Shown: positions 1-10,027 of the stretch, piece after piece | Position numbering within the stretch: the stretch's first letter is position 1 | Layout: each line of letters begins with the position of its first letter | Source of the DNA: Rostratula benghalensis | Taxonomy: Eukaryota; Chordata; Aves; Charadriiformes; Rostratulidae | Assembly (NCBI GenBank): GCA_013399305.1 | Contig: VXAI01000140.1 | Coordinates: forward strand, 267,203 to 331,202 | DNA: 64,000 bases | Direction: 5' to 3' | Translations under genes and position numbers: made by a program | Notes under the pieces: model-generated | Seen by the model: the letters and a program-made list of their open reading frames with translations, nothing else | What the model was told of the DNA's origin: nothing | The model's database searches: none

Positions 1-438
1 CAAAGTCAGCAAGCACAGAATGAAGCCCATTCAGGCATGCACCGACACCCCTGCAAGCCCCTGTGACGTGTTGCCTGGGGACACTGATGAAATACTGGGG
101 GCTTCTGCTCAACTGTGCAAAACACCCTTGAAAAATTGCCAGGCTGGGAGGAAAGGTGGGGTGCAGGAGGCAGCATACGATGAACAGACAGTAAAATTCC
201 CCCTAAAGACCAGCCAAAAGTCATGACCCCTTCTGTTCCTGATCCAGTGCCTGTGATCTGGAGACCGCCTTGCACCCTCCCAAGAGCCTGGGATGGATTT
301 AGCCGATATATCAGCTCTTCCTCCACCAGCATCTGCAGAATTACCCCCCAACCTGCATCTCTTCAAAGCACTTTCAAGACTCTCGCCATATGAAAACAGT
401 CAGGAGCATGGCTTTCTGTTGCTGTTGAATGATTAATT

Positions 439-462
439 CCCCCCCCCCCCCTTTTTTTTTTT
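439..462. repeat. Homopolymer pair C13 then T11
   Basis: Thirteen C (439-451) are followed directly by eleven T (452-462). This is simple sequence, prone to slippage and to sequencing error, so the lengths may be inexact. Confidence 0.9.
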
Positions 463-1125
463 ATACGATGACGTGGTCTGTATTATTTGCTCAATGGGAT
501 CACTGCCTTTCCACTGAAGAGTCTATTTTAAATATCAACACAGGTTGGCATTTTAAGAGTTATTTAAAATGTCATCAGTCACAGAATGTTTAATTATTGC
601 AAACATCTTTCAAAAAATTCCACAGTGGGTTTCTTGCGCCAAGTGATTTATTTCGGATATAATTTCTGTTTAATTAATAGGGGATTTAGCTCTGACCTGG
701 AGGGTGTGAGAACCAGCAGAGGAGCTGTAGTTGAGTTCGTTTAACATTAAACCTGCCCGTGCCTGTTGGAGGCTGAGGAAAAAAAAAAAACAACAAAACA
801 ACCCACAACCTGGGCTGGCATTACTCAGCTGCTGCTACCCAGCAAATTCTCATGTTGATTGCAATGGAAAAATTGTAAAGGTAAACAGAACTAGGGGGGG
901 GAAATTAATCACCAGAATATGAACAGTGTGCTTTGTTATTTATTTTAACTATGTATATAATTTACTATAGAATCTAATTATACCTCATTTCAGCTGAGAT
1001 AATATCTGGGCCATGCTTTGTTATTCGTATATTCTCAGAGAGCAGTTTCTCAATCGTCTGGCCTGAATTTCCTTACACCTTGAGAACAATTGGAATCAAA
1101 CACTAAAAGGCTATTTGGGAGGAGG

Positions 1126-1147
1126 GAGGGAAAGAGAGAGAGAGAAA
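1126..1147. repeat. GA microsatellite
   Basis: A short GA run embedded in a purine-rich stretch (GGGAGGGAGGG upstream, poly-A downstream). Confidence 0.85.
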
Positions 1148-4100
1148 AAATTACAAATGTGGAAAAAGCCTAATCTATGCTTCTCAAAACACCAGGTTAC
1201 ATCAGAACCAATTTTAATATCCTGTAAAAATCTCTTAGTATGACGCACATACAGCTGTCTAATATTGCTGCTTAAAATGCCCCCGCATTAAATAAGATTC
1301 TATGTTGTAAAATTTTGCAAGGTGATAAAACAAAAAAATGATATAATAAATATAAACCATCTGCATTTTTTTTAACAAGCCATTTGGAAATGGATTTCAT
1401 TTATATTTAGAATTGTTTTGAAGTGTTCTCTTTTTTGAAAATGTCCCAGTTACAGTATATTAGGTTTTCAGTAGAAAGATTAAAAGAGCTGACGCACAAA
1501 TAAACACGCATGCACACCCAGAGCAATTTCCAGAACTATGAGAGCATTTGATTCTTCAAGGATACTACAGCTGGCTTTTAGTCACATAAAAAGGGTTAGT
1601 GTGTGCAATCGGCAGCTCTGGAAAATGGATTCACGCACACAAAAATGCATTAAAATGACATTAAGATTTTGGCAACAGCCAACATAAGCCAGGAAATGGA
1701 GCTTCAGGCTGAACTTGCATGCTTAACTCCTTCCCTGGCACTCACTGTAAGGGCAGAAAGCTCATCCTGGGGCTTTCAAGGGTCAAAGCACAGACCAAGG
1801 GGCACAAAACCCAAGGGGCACAACTAGAGGAGGCAAAAAGAAGGTGAGTTTTTTTTGGTAGGACTCAGCGCTCCCATGGCGTACTCTCCTTTAACAGAAT
1901 GGTCCCACTCTGTCTCAGAGATCCATCCAGCCTAGCATCTCCAACTAGAAAAGCTTTTTACTCAACTTACTGTGTTACTTCTACTGCTTTGCCCTAGCAC
2001 TTCTGCTAGCACAGGACCCTCTGGTGCAACAGTGATGAGACAGCACTGCCTTGAGCACCTACACAAGGGCAAGAGAGCTTAAATGTTCTCAAAATTGTAG
2101 AGAGCTCCGTTTGCCCTTGCAGCACTGCCCAGCATCTTGGGCCCCCCTTCTCCTCTCAGCCTGCCATCAGCTGTACCATTAGCACATATCACCTCCCCAA
2201 GCTGATCTTAGTTGGTGGCTGAGCTCGCTTCAGTTCAGCATTCCCAGAAGCTGTGTGAGTTTTTCTCCTTCTGAACCCCACACCTAGAAGAACTAATGGT
2301 TTGGGCTATTTTTGCCTCCTACTTGCTTCCTTTCCACAGACCCCTTCCCAAGATTCAAAATGTTTTTTTTTTTCCTTTCAATGGGGGGATGCTGATACGA
2401 CACAAGAAGAAAAGACCATTTTTTGCCAAACCAAGCAGGCGATGGATAATGGCAATGTGGCTGTGACCCCTTTACTCCCTCTACCATTCCTTCTCCCAGT
2501 AAAGTAACAACTGCCAGGAACCATTACAAGTATGTGAAAGTTACTTTTAAAAAGAAATTAAGCACCATATTAGAAGTACAGGCATTTTCATGCCTACTAA
2601 TAAACAACTGAGGGGTTTTTTGTTTAATGTTAAATCATTCATTCTATTAATAAGCAAATACTCTATTGACCACATACCAAATGTAGTTCTTCTCCCTGAA
2701 AATGGTCACTGAGAAAGTTAAGTTCATCATCATTAAACAAAAAATGAGATTTTATTGGACTTCCCCTTTCTATTTCATCATTTAATTACCTGATGCTAAC
2801 ATCTGATCAATGAGATCAAAGTTTGAACAAGCTGGGGATTTTTGAAAAATGCACCTCTGGACAGAAAACCTTCCATTCACAAGCCCAGCATTTTGCCTTT
2901 CTTGGTGCCTAATTGCGTTCTTGTACCAATCAATGCATAACTAAGAGAGATCTCTGCTCTCTTTGCTGTAGGATATACCGCCCGCGTTCTCTATGCTCTT
3001 CCCTGGTGTGCTTCTTCACAGCCCTTCTATGAGTATCCTCACAGCTTGCTTTCTGCCCCTTGGGGCATCAGATCTTCCAATGTTTCAGTACCCAGAGAAA
3101 GGTGGGATGCAGGCATAAAAATAAAGCGAGTGTTAACAGAAGTGCTTACTCGGGCTGAATGAGGCCCAAGCCATCTATGGCTTAAAGCACGTCTAAATTA
3201 TCAGTAGAAATATAAACATATTCATACCAATGCCATACATCCATGTTGATGTGAATCAAGGGAGAAAGGTTATTCAAGCCCCTTGGTTATTACCATTTTC
3301 AGCAGCATTTGCAAAGGATGCAAGAAATCAGGAGGGAATGTTATCAGGAAAGGGCTCAGACAGAGAAGAAGAGTCATCAATCTTGCTGTCAGCAACGACG
3401 CGCCGATCTCCTCTTGGTAGCCACCATAACAACTCTCAGCACCAGGCACTCACACTATCCTCTGGCACAGGACACGTGGCCAAGACAAGACAGAAGAGAC
3501 AAATATAACTCAAGAAGTCTAGGCCAAGACCCAGACAGGCAAAACTGAGCACAGACCTGCAGAGTATTGTGCTTTTTGGCTTTTTAGCACTGACACTCCC
3601 ATTCCACCAGGATGAAACGTCCCATGGTGATGTAAAAATATATCTAGTTATGGAGGGTTCACTGTGAGGGGACTGGAAGTTTTAGGAAACAGGATAAATT
3701 TCTTCACATCATGAGCCCTGTACCTTGAAGTACTTAAACTTCTCATTTTTTGGGGGGTTGTTTGGGGTGGGTTTTTTCTTCTTTGTTTTAAGGAAACTTT
3801 TCACTGCTGAACTGCAGCCTGAAAATAGAATCTAAGGAATTTCAGGATTCATGGGGAAATTTGGAAAAAAATAAAAACAATTCTAAAATTTTATGTATAT
3901 TTTCACCTTGTAGGTTTTAAGCTAACTGTGAGGAAGAGGAAAAATTCCTTGCTACCTCTGAAATTAGGAGGTTTAGACAAAAAAAACGACATGGTTGGCA
4001 TTTCATTCCCAATACATAAGGTGGGGCAGTCATCTCTAAGCAACTCCTTTTCTCCCTTTCCTGTGTAACTTGCCCTATTTCTTTTTCTTTTGTCTGGGGA

Positions 4101-5369
4101 CACTGAGTTTGGATTTTCTTTGCTGAATAAGAGAAAACACTAGAAATAAACAGAGGAACTTCATGTCTCATTTGTATCTACATCCCCTCGCAGCCTTCAT
4201 TTACTCAACCAAGGAGAAAAGCAGCTATGAAGAAGTTGTATTTCAGGCAGAGGAAGGACTTAAGAGGGAAAAACACCTTCCTTTAACTGTTTTCTGGATC
4301 ACTTGCTTCCCAATAAGAATCTGTTCCAAAGAAAGCAGCTGCCCATTGAGTTACAGATCTCCAAATGAAAGAGACACTGACCATCATCTCCAGCTGGCAT
4401 CTCTGAGATGGCAAGACTTTTTCAGCAAGGAAGCCTTACAAAGAACAATTTTTCACATGTTCCCTATCCTTCTATATATTCAGCATCAAATCTCCCCAGA
4501 AACAGTAGTGTTACAGTACCCACAGTATCAAAATAAAAATCTTAGACAAGCAACTCCACAGAGGGGAGAAAAAAAAAAAAAAAGGGAAATTGAAAGGGAT
4601 AAAAGTCTGAGAGAAACATAAAAACTATTCCAGGGGAGAGTACTTTACCCCCTGGGTTTGCCATTTCCTCCCAACAAGGACTGGAGAAGGAGGAAACTCT
4701 TATATTAGGGATTAACTTTTGTCTCTTTTTTTCAGATCTACAGTCACACACAGAAAGTATGTTCCAAATAACAAGCAAAATAAAAGCACTTTAAAAAAAA
4801 TAATCATCGGGACATGAAGCAGGCTTGGAGGTGTGCAATACCAGGTGGAAATCACTGAACACGAAAATGTAGACCTTATTCTGAGTAAAAAACTAAGATA
4901 AGGAACAATGCTTCCTTCAAAGAGGCATTGGCATTTCGGCAGGAATTTTTCTTTTGTCTTCAAAAAAACCCCCACACAAACAAAACATCAGCTACAGGAT
5001 TTGACCTCAGGGCTCATCATAGAGCCATTCAGCACAAGATAGTGATCCCCAGTACAGAAAAACAAAAGCAAGAATAATTCTCTTGTTGCCTAGAGTTTAC
5101 CCAAAATTCCAGACCCCCTCTTTGCTCACAAGCACATGCATTCACACACGCATACTCTCGCTCTGGCTACTCCAGGAATGCACTTCAGTAATTCCGGTCC
5201 TAAAGGTGCTCCAGACACCACCTTGGTAGCCTTGGCTCACGTACAGAATATGGACTGAATGAAGACCTGGGTCTCTCTCAAAGCCCACGGAGGGACTTGA
5301 GCTGGGCTTGCATCAGATGGCACAACAGCAGATATACACCACCTGGGAGTGATCTTCCTGAGCAAATCT

Positions 5370-5466
5370 GGCTCAGGATTGTGTTGGAAGGGACCTTAAA
5401 AATTATCCATTTTGAACACTCCTGCCATGGGCAGGGACACCTCCCACTAGACCAGGTTGCTCATAC
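5370..5466 (-). mobile_element. CR1 LINE 3' end fragment (group 1)
   Basis: Read on the minus strand this is the last ~100 bp of a CR1 element. On the plus strand it starts with the GTTGGAAGGGACCTTAAA block, continues with the CCATGGGCAGGGACACCTCCC block, and ends at the ACCAGGTTGCTCA block. The terminal ATTCTATG-type repeats at its 3' end are degraded, which suggests an old copy. It is severely 5'-truncated, as is usual for CR1, and has no coding capacity. Confidence 0.9.
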
Positions 5467-7738
5467 AGGCTTAAGTGTTTATATACACAGTTTTACATGT
5501 GGGTAAGCTGGGGTCAACTGCAAAACAAAGCAGGGAAAAGCTCCTTATTAATTGCCTCTACATTCTTAGTTTATAGTGAATTGCCTTGTGGAACATCCTA
5601 AAAATCTGTTAATGGACTGGCACCCAGGCCCAAGCAAAAAGCACTTCAGGACTTCCTCCTCAGGGTAAAAAAGGATGCTCCTCTTTTCCTCCCCAGGGCT
5701 CAGCTCCGATAACATGATATTCGTCTCACTCCTTTCCTTTCCTCTCCTCTACATCTACTGTAGGTGTTTTGTCTCCTTCATGCTACAGTAGGGGCAGTGA
5801 ATGTTGATAAGGCGAGAGTTTGGTGTGATTCTAGTGAGGCAGCTTTTCAGATAATTTCTTGTGACCTCAATATCCAAACCGTTCCTTTCAACTCAGAATA
5901 CAGATCTAGATGTCAATGTATCAGCAGGTATTTTGGTAGTCACTGGAAAAGTCTGAGAGGTAGGAATATTTTACAGGAGCCCTGATGTCTCTATCTCTTA
6001 CCCTTTTTCTCTCTACAAAACTTACTTCAATCATTATCTTTACTCTAAGGGTGCACATGTCTAATGGGTAGTCAAGACTACAGAAGAAAAAAAACAAAAG
6101 GTAAATCTCAGTAAAAGCATTATTACAAAATCTAGTCAAGCATTGTAAATAGAACTGCCATATTATTATTGAGAAAAGGTGTAGTGCCCATGCAAACTAC
6201 ATATTTGATTAGGATCTGAACTCTTTGCTGAACCATGAATCTGAAATAATTTAGGTGATACATATAAATTTAATTTCTTTGTTCAACATTCCACATCTGA
6301 AACTATGCACTGCAAATGTGCAGCTCTCACTGAAGTCTGCAAAATGAGTCTTCTTATAACTCGCCTATACTGTGTGGAAATAATCTGAAATAATCTTAAA
6401 GGAAAAGGAATAAACCTATTTTAAAAACAGCTGAGTCCTTTAGATCGTATACCATAACCAATTTATGGAGATAAATGGAATTCAATATTAAAGAAATACT
6501 GGGGGTTTTTTCCCTCCTGTGGAAAATTTAAATGCAGAAAGAAAAGGAAAGAAAGAGGAAAAGAAAGAAGTGGCATGAAAACACACAAGCAACGCTTGGC
6601 TATTGTTTCTGTTGCAGTGCCTGCTAGAAGTGACGCACCTTGTTTTCCATGGCCCAAGCCAAAGGAGGCGAGTTGATTGTGGAAATGACTCATCCAGTCT
6701 CTCTAATGGAGATATACCAGCTACTGGACATCTTTATTTCTCATTCATTAAATGAATCCCGTGTCTACTGCTATGATAGCCATCAACAAAAAGACAGACG
6801 AGGAAATAAAAGAGGGAGAAAGAACAAGAATGGGAATACAAATGAATATTATAGACTACTGTATGGGCCCTATTACTAAAAATGAATACAAAATACTTTA
6901 AAAAAATACATTAAGCAGGTATTGGCTTACGATGAGGTCAATATTGTGATTCATTTAACTCAAGGGACAATAAATCTTGATATTGACTGAAAACATAAGT
7001 CAATATGCATACTGTTGTGTGCATTCCATTATAAAAATGGGGGGGGGAGGGGGGAAGGGAGGGGACATGGGGTAAGTTTAATGGACACTTTTAGAAAAAA
7101 CAAAACAGTTTCACCAAAAGGGTTTTTTCTGCCTTTTAATTCATCAGCTAAAGAAATGTTGCAGCTGCAGACCACTATAGCTCAATGCTTGGTGGTCATC
7201 TTTAAGACTGTAAGGTAGGCTCAGGCTGGTGGCCATCACATCCTAGACATGTTCCAAAAATTCAAAACAACCAGCAGTCTGAGGTGGCTGGAAAAGGTAA
7301 TGGGCTGCAGAAGACAGTGACCCTTTAGACCCTTTAAACGGTTGATCTCGGTAAGGATCAGGCCTATTCCTGCCTTCCCCAGGGATAACTTCCACAAGCA
7401 GAAGTCAAATATAACCAAAGTTTTCATACTAATATGGAATAAGGAAGTGGGAGAGTCTCTGTTGAGGTTTCTCCAGCTTTAATTTGCACTGAGCTGCAGA
7501 ATTCCTGCACCTCACCCCTGATAAGACATCAGAAGACACGAGAGTTTGGTAGAGTTCATGCCAAATAACCTCAGTCTACCTCTGCTCACATGGATGCTAG
7601 TGAGAGCTTTGCCCCTAATTTCATCTGAAACAAAGTCAAGCAAATGGTGGACAAATAACTTGGGAAAAACTATCCATGGTCCCATCAACAACGGTGGCAT
7701 CTTCTTTACAGGGACCAGGGTCAGTAGCATAGGATGAC
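5467..7738. other. Unique sequence, no gene recognised
   Basis: No gene or clear repeat. It contains a pyrimidine-rich patch near 5670-5760 and a very G-rich tract at 7039-7072, annotated separately. Short open frames on both strands have no recognisable domains. Confidence 0.55.
7039..7072 (+). other. G-quadruplex-prone G tract
   Basis: Five G-runs lie in 34 bases: nine, six, three, four and four G, separated by one to four bases. This satisfies the usual four-run, short-loop G-quadruplex rule on the plus strand. It is isolated and not next to a recognisable gene start. Confidence 0.7.
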
Positions 7739-8003
7739 AGATAACAGTATTAAACTGAAAGAGCAGAAATGTAGATGAGGTCTCAGAAAGAAATTCTTTG
7801 CTGTGAGGGCGGTGAGACCCTGGCCCAAGTTGCCCAGAGAAGCTGTGGTTGCCCCATCCCTGGAGGGGTTCAAGGCCAGGCTGGATGGGGCTTTGAGCAA
7901 CCTGGTCTGGTGGGAGTTGTCTCTTCCTATGGCAGGTGGATGAAACTTGATGATCTTTAAGGTTTCTTCTAACCTGAACCACTCTATGATTCTGTGATTC
8001 TAT
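7739..8003 (+). mobile_element. CR1 LINE 3' fragment (group 1)
   Basis: Plus-strand CR1 of about 265 bp. It begins in the TTAAACTGAAAGAG block of the late ORF2/3' region. It then has AGAAATTCTTTGCTGTGAGGG, the GCCCCATCCCTGGAGGGGTTC block, the GGGGCTTTGAGCAACCTGGTC block, and ends with ATTCTGTGATTCTAT tail repeats. The minus-strand open frame of 166 codons across this copy (7512-8012) is largely an antisense shadow of it, not a gene. Confidence 0.95.
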
Positions 8004-8933
8004 CTGCCACACAAACTGGCTGGGACAGTAATTCTCAGGTGAGAGGATGAAGCCTCTTTAAGAACAAGGCAATATAATTTTCCTTCCTGCTTAAGTTGTC
8101 ATTTCCTGCTCCTTAGCTATATACCATCAGTTGGAGTAATTTTACTGCCACCTCTAGATAAAATATAGATTCCTTCCAACGCTTCTCCTGATGTAAAAAA
8201 GAAAAAAATAATAATTTTTTAAAAAATTAGTTTTTTAAAACATAAGTTAGAAATAGAGACTGTCTGCCTGATGTCCAAGCTCCCAGGGCAGCTCAGCTTC
8301 CACCATGGATTCTGTGAACATAGCCTGATGCTTGCACAAGACCAAACTAAGAACCAGGAACCAGGCAGGACAACAGAGGAGGCCTCACTGCCCTCATAGC
8401 TTTGGAAGGTCATAAAACAAAACAAAAAAACAAAAACCCCAAACCAAACACCTGCTCCACCAACACTGAACCTGCTCTCCACAAAAAAAAAAAAAAAATC
8501 TCAAAGAAGGGCCTTTAGAAAGGCCTTCCCTTATAAAAGCATCCTTTTTAACTGAAAAAAAATAAAAAGTTGTACTGTTTATTATTATCAGTGACATGTT
8601 TCAACTGTCAAATTAAGATTTCCCTTATGTAGAGGAACAGCATGTGACATCTCTGGCAATTGCACAGCCCCGAGTTACTGACCTCCAGAGTCAATGAAGG
8701 TGAACAGCAAAACTTACTGACTCAGCACGTGACCAGCTTGGGCCAGCCAGCAACTGGGTAAATATTACTTTTTGAGCTTATATTGGGAGATGCTAAACCC
8801 TCACCATCACCATTGAACTCTCTGGGAATAGACACGGATGGCACAGATGGATGGTAAGCCGGGGTGGGGTGGGGGAAAGGTTCTTGTCCACCTGTGGAAT
8901 TGCAAAATAAAAATCACGGGACTCACACACAAG
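8004..8933. other. Unique sequence with A-rich low complexity
   Basis: No gene seen. Around 8408-8450 lies a CAAAA/AACCCC low-complexity stretch, followed by an A16 run at 8483-8498. Similar A/C-rich stretches recur elsewhere (about 11587-11645, 24908-24940, 36405-36490). Confidence 0.55.
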
Positions 8934-8985
8934 CATGCCCCATCCCCAGCTGGCTGGGGCTTTGAGCAACCTGACCTCGTGGGAG
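8934..8985 (+). mobile_element. Older CR1 (group 1), left part of an interrupted copy
   Basis: This short piece matches the group 1 CR1 3' region: a GCCCCATCCC block, a small internal loss, then GGGGCTTTGAGCAACCTG and a GTGGGAG end. It stops abruptly at 8985, where a different CR1 begins. The expected continuation (TGTCCC..GCCC..) resumes at about 9920. The two parts therefore form one element split by a later insertion. Confidence 0.8.
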
Positions 8986-9543
8986 ATGATGGAACAACTT
9001 CTCCTTGGTTCTGTCTCTAGACATATCAAGGATAAGAGGATCATAAGAGACAGTCAACATGGCTTCACCAAGGGGAAGTCATACTTAACCAACCTGATAG
9101 CCTTTTATGAGGACATAGCCAGGTGGATAAATTATGGTAAAGCAGTGGATGTGGTCTATCTTGACTTCAGTAAAGCATTTGACACCACCTTCAAGAGCAT
9201 CCTTGCAGCCAAACTGAGTAATTGTGGCCTCAACGATAGGGTAGTGAGGTGGATTGTGAACTGGCAGAAGGATAGAAGCCAGAGAGTTGTGGTTAAAGGG
9301 ACAGAGTCTAGTTGGAGGCCTGTATCAAGTGGAGTCCCTCAGGGATCAGTAACGGGACCAGTACTATTCAATGTATTCATCAACGACTTGGATGAGGGAG
9401 TAGAGTGCACTGTCAGCAAGTTTGCTGATGACACAAAACTGGGAGGAGTGACCTCACACGCCAGAAGGCTGTGCTGCCATCCAGCAGGACACAGACAGGC
9501 TCTCCTGTCTGTATGGGACACCTCCCATACGAGGAAGGGCTGA
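8986..9543 (+). pseudogene. CR1 ORF2 reverse-transcriptase remnant
   Basis: The frame is open from 8986 to the TGA ending at 9543. It encodes the palm region of a non-LTR reverse transcriptase, the enzyme that copies LINE RNA into DNA at the insertion site. Visible motifs are the HGFTKGKS block (about 9058-9081), motif [10 protein letters not shown] with both aspartates (9160-9186), motif B SSGVPQGS (about 9325-9348) and the catalytic FADD of motif C (9421-9432). After about 9480 the frame departs from the CR1 protein because of the internal deletion. There is no ORF1, no endonuclease domain and no complete C-terminus, so it cannot act on its own. The open frame runs on upstream to 8935 only because it reads through the older CR1. 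Confidence 0.9.
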
Positions 9544-9919
9544 GGGAGCTGGGTCTATTTACCTTGGAGAGGAGACTGAGGGGTGACCTCATTAATGTTT
9601 ATAAATAGGGAAAGGGTGAGTGTCAGGAGGATGGAGCCAGGCTCTTCTCAGTGACGGCCAATGATAGGACAAGGGGCAATGGGTGCAAGCTGGAACATAA
9701 GAGGTTCCACTTACATATGAGAAAAAACTTCACAGTGAGGGTGACAGAGCACTGGAAGGGGCTGCCCAGAGAGGTGGTGGAGTCTCCTTCTCTGGAGACA
9801 CTCAAAAGCCGTCTGGACGTGTTCCTGTGTGACCTGCTCTAGGTGTTCCTGCTCTGGCAGGGGGATTGGACTGGATGATCTTTCAAGGTCCCTTCCAATC
9901 CCTGATAGTTTGTGATTCA
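8986..9919 (+). mobile_element. Younger CR1 (group 2) with reverse-transcriptase core, internally deleted
   Basis: A 5'-truncated CR1 on the plus strand, entering in the ORF2 reverse-transcriptase region and running to the group 2 3' tail (CTCTGGCAGGGGGATTGGACT, then GGTCCCTTCCAATCCCTGA and a degraded GTGATTC repeat). About 400 bp or more of ORF2 is missing at 9500-9522 relative to the related copy at 60285-61094. The deletion junction carries two abutting hairpins (see findings). The element lies inside an older CR1 (8934-8985 and 9920-10027). Confidence 0.93.
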
Positions 9920-10027
9920 ATGTCCCGGCCCAGGGTAGAGCACTGGACCTTGATGATCTTCATCATCCCTTCCAACTCAAAGCTTTCTATGATTCCCTTC
10001 CAACTCAAAGCACTCTGTAATTCTGTG
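9920..10027 (+). mobile_element. Older CR1 (group 1), right part of an interrupted copy
   Basis: The group 1 CR1 3' end resumes here: TGTCCCGGCCCAGGG, then TTGATGATCTT and the CCCTTCCAACTCAAAGC block. Its last block is duplicated in tandem (28-bp unit: 9967-9994 and 9995-10022, about four mismatches), so the tail has two CCCTTCCAACTCAAAGC copies instead of one. Confidence 0.82.

Larger units (their letters stand above)
1..5369. other. Unique sequence, no gene recognised
   Basis: No open frame here resembles a known protein, and I see no interspersed repeat. It holds a C13-T11 tract (439-462), an A-run at about 780-790, a GA microsatellite (1126-1147), and a T-run near 2361-2371. The block around 560-700 is AT-rich with TTAATTA-type cores and may be a conserved non-coding element (see findings). 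The longest open frame (4163-4621, plus) ends in a lysine/arginine-rich stretch encoded by a poly-A run and looks like chance. Confidence 0.6.

Noticed and set aside
4163..4621. 152-codon plus-strand open frame
   Set aside because: No recognisable domain; the C-terminal KKKKREIERDK stretch is encoded by a poly-A tract. Length is within what chance allows in 64 kb.
7512..8012. 166-codon minus-strand open frame
   Set aside because: About half of it is antisense to the CR1 copy at 7739-8003; the remainder has no recognisable motif.
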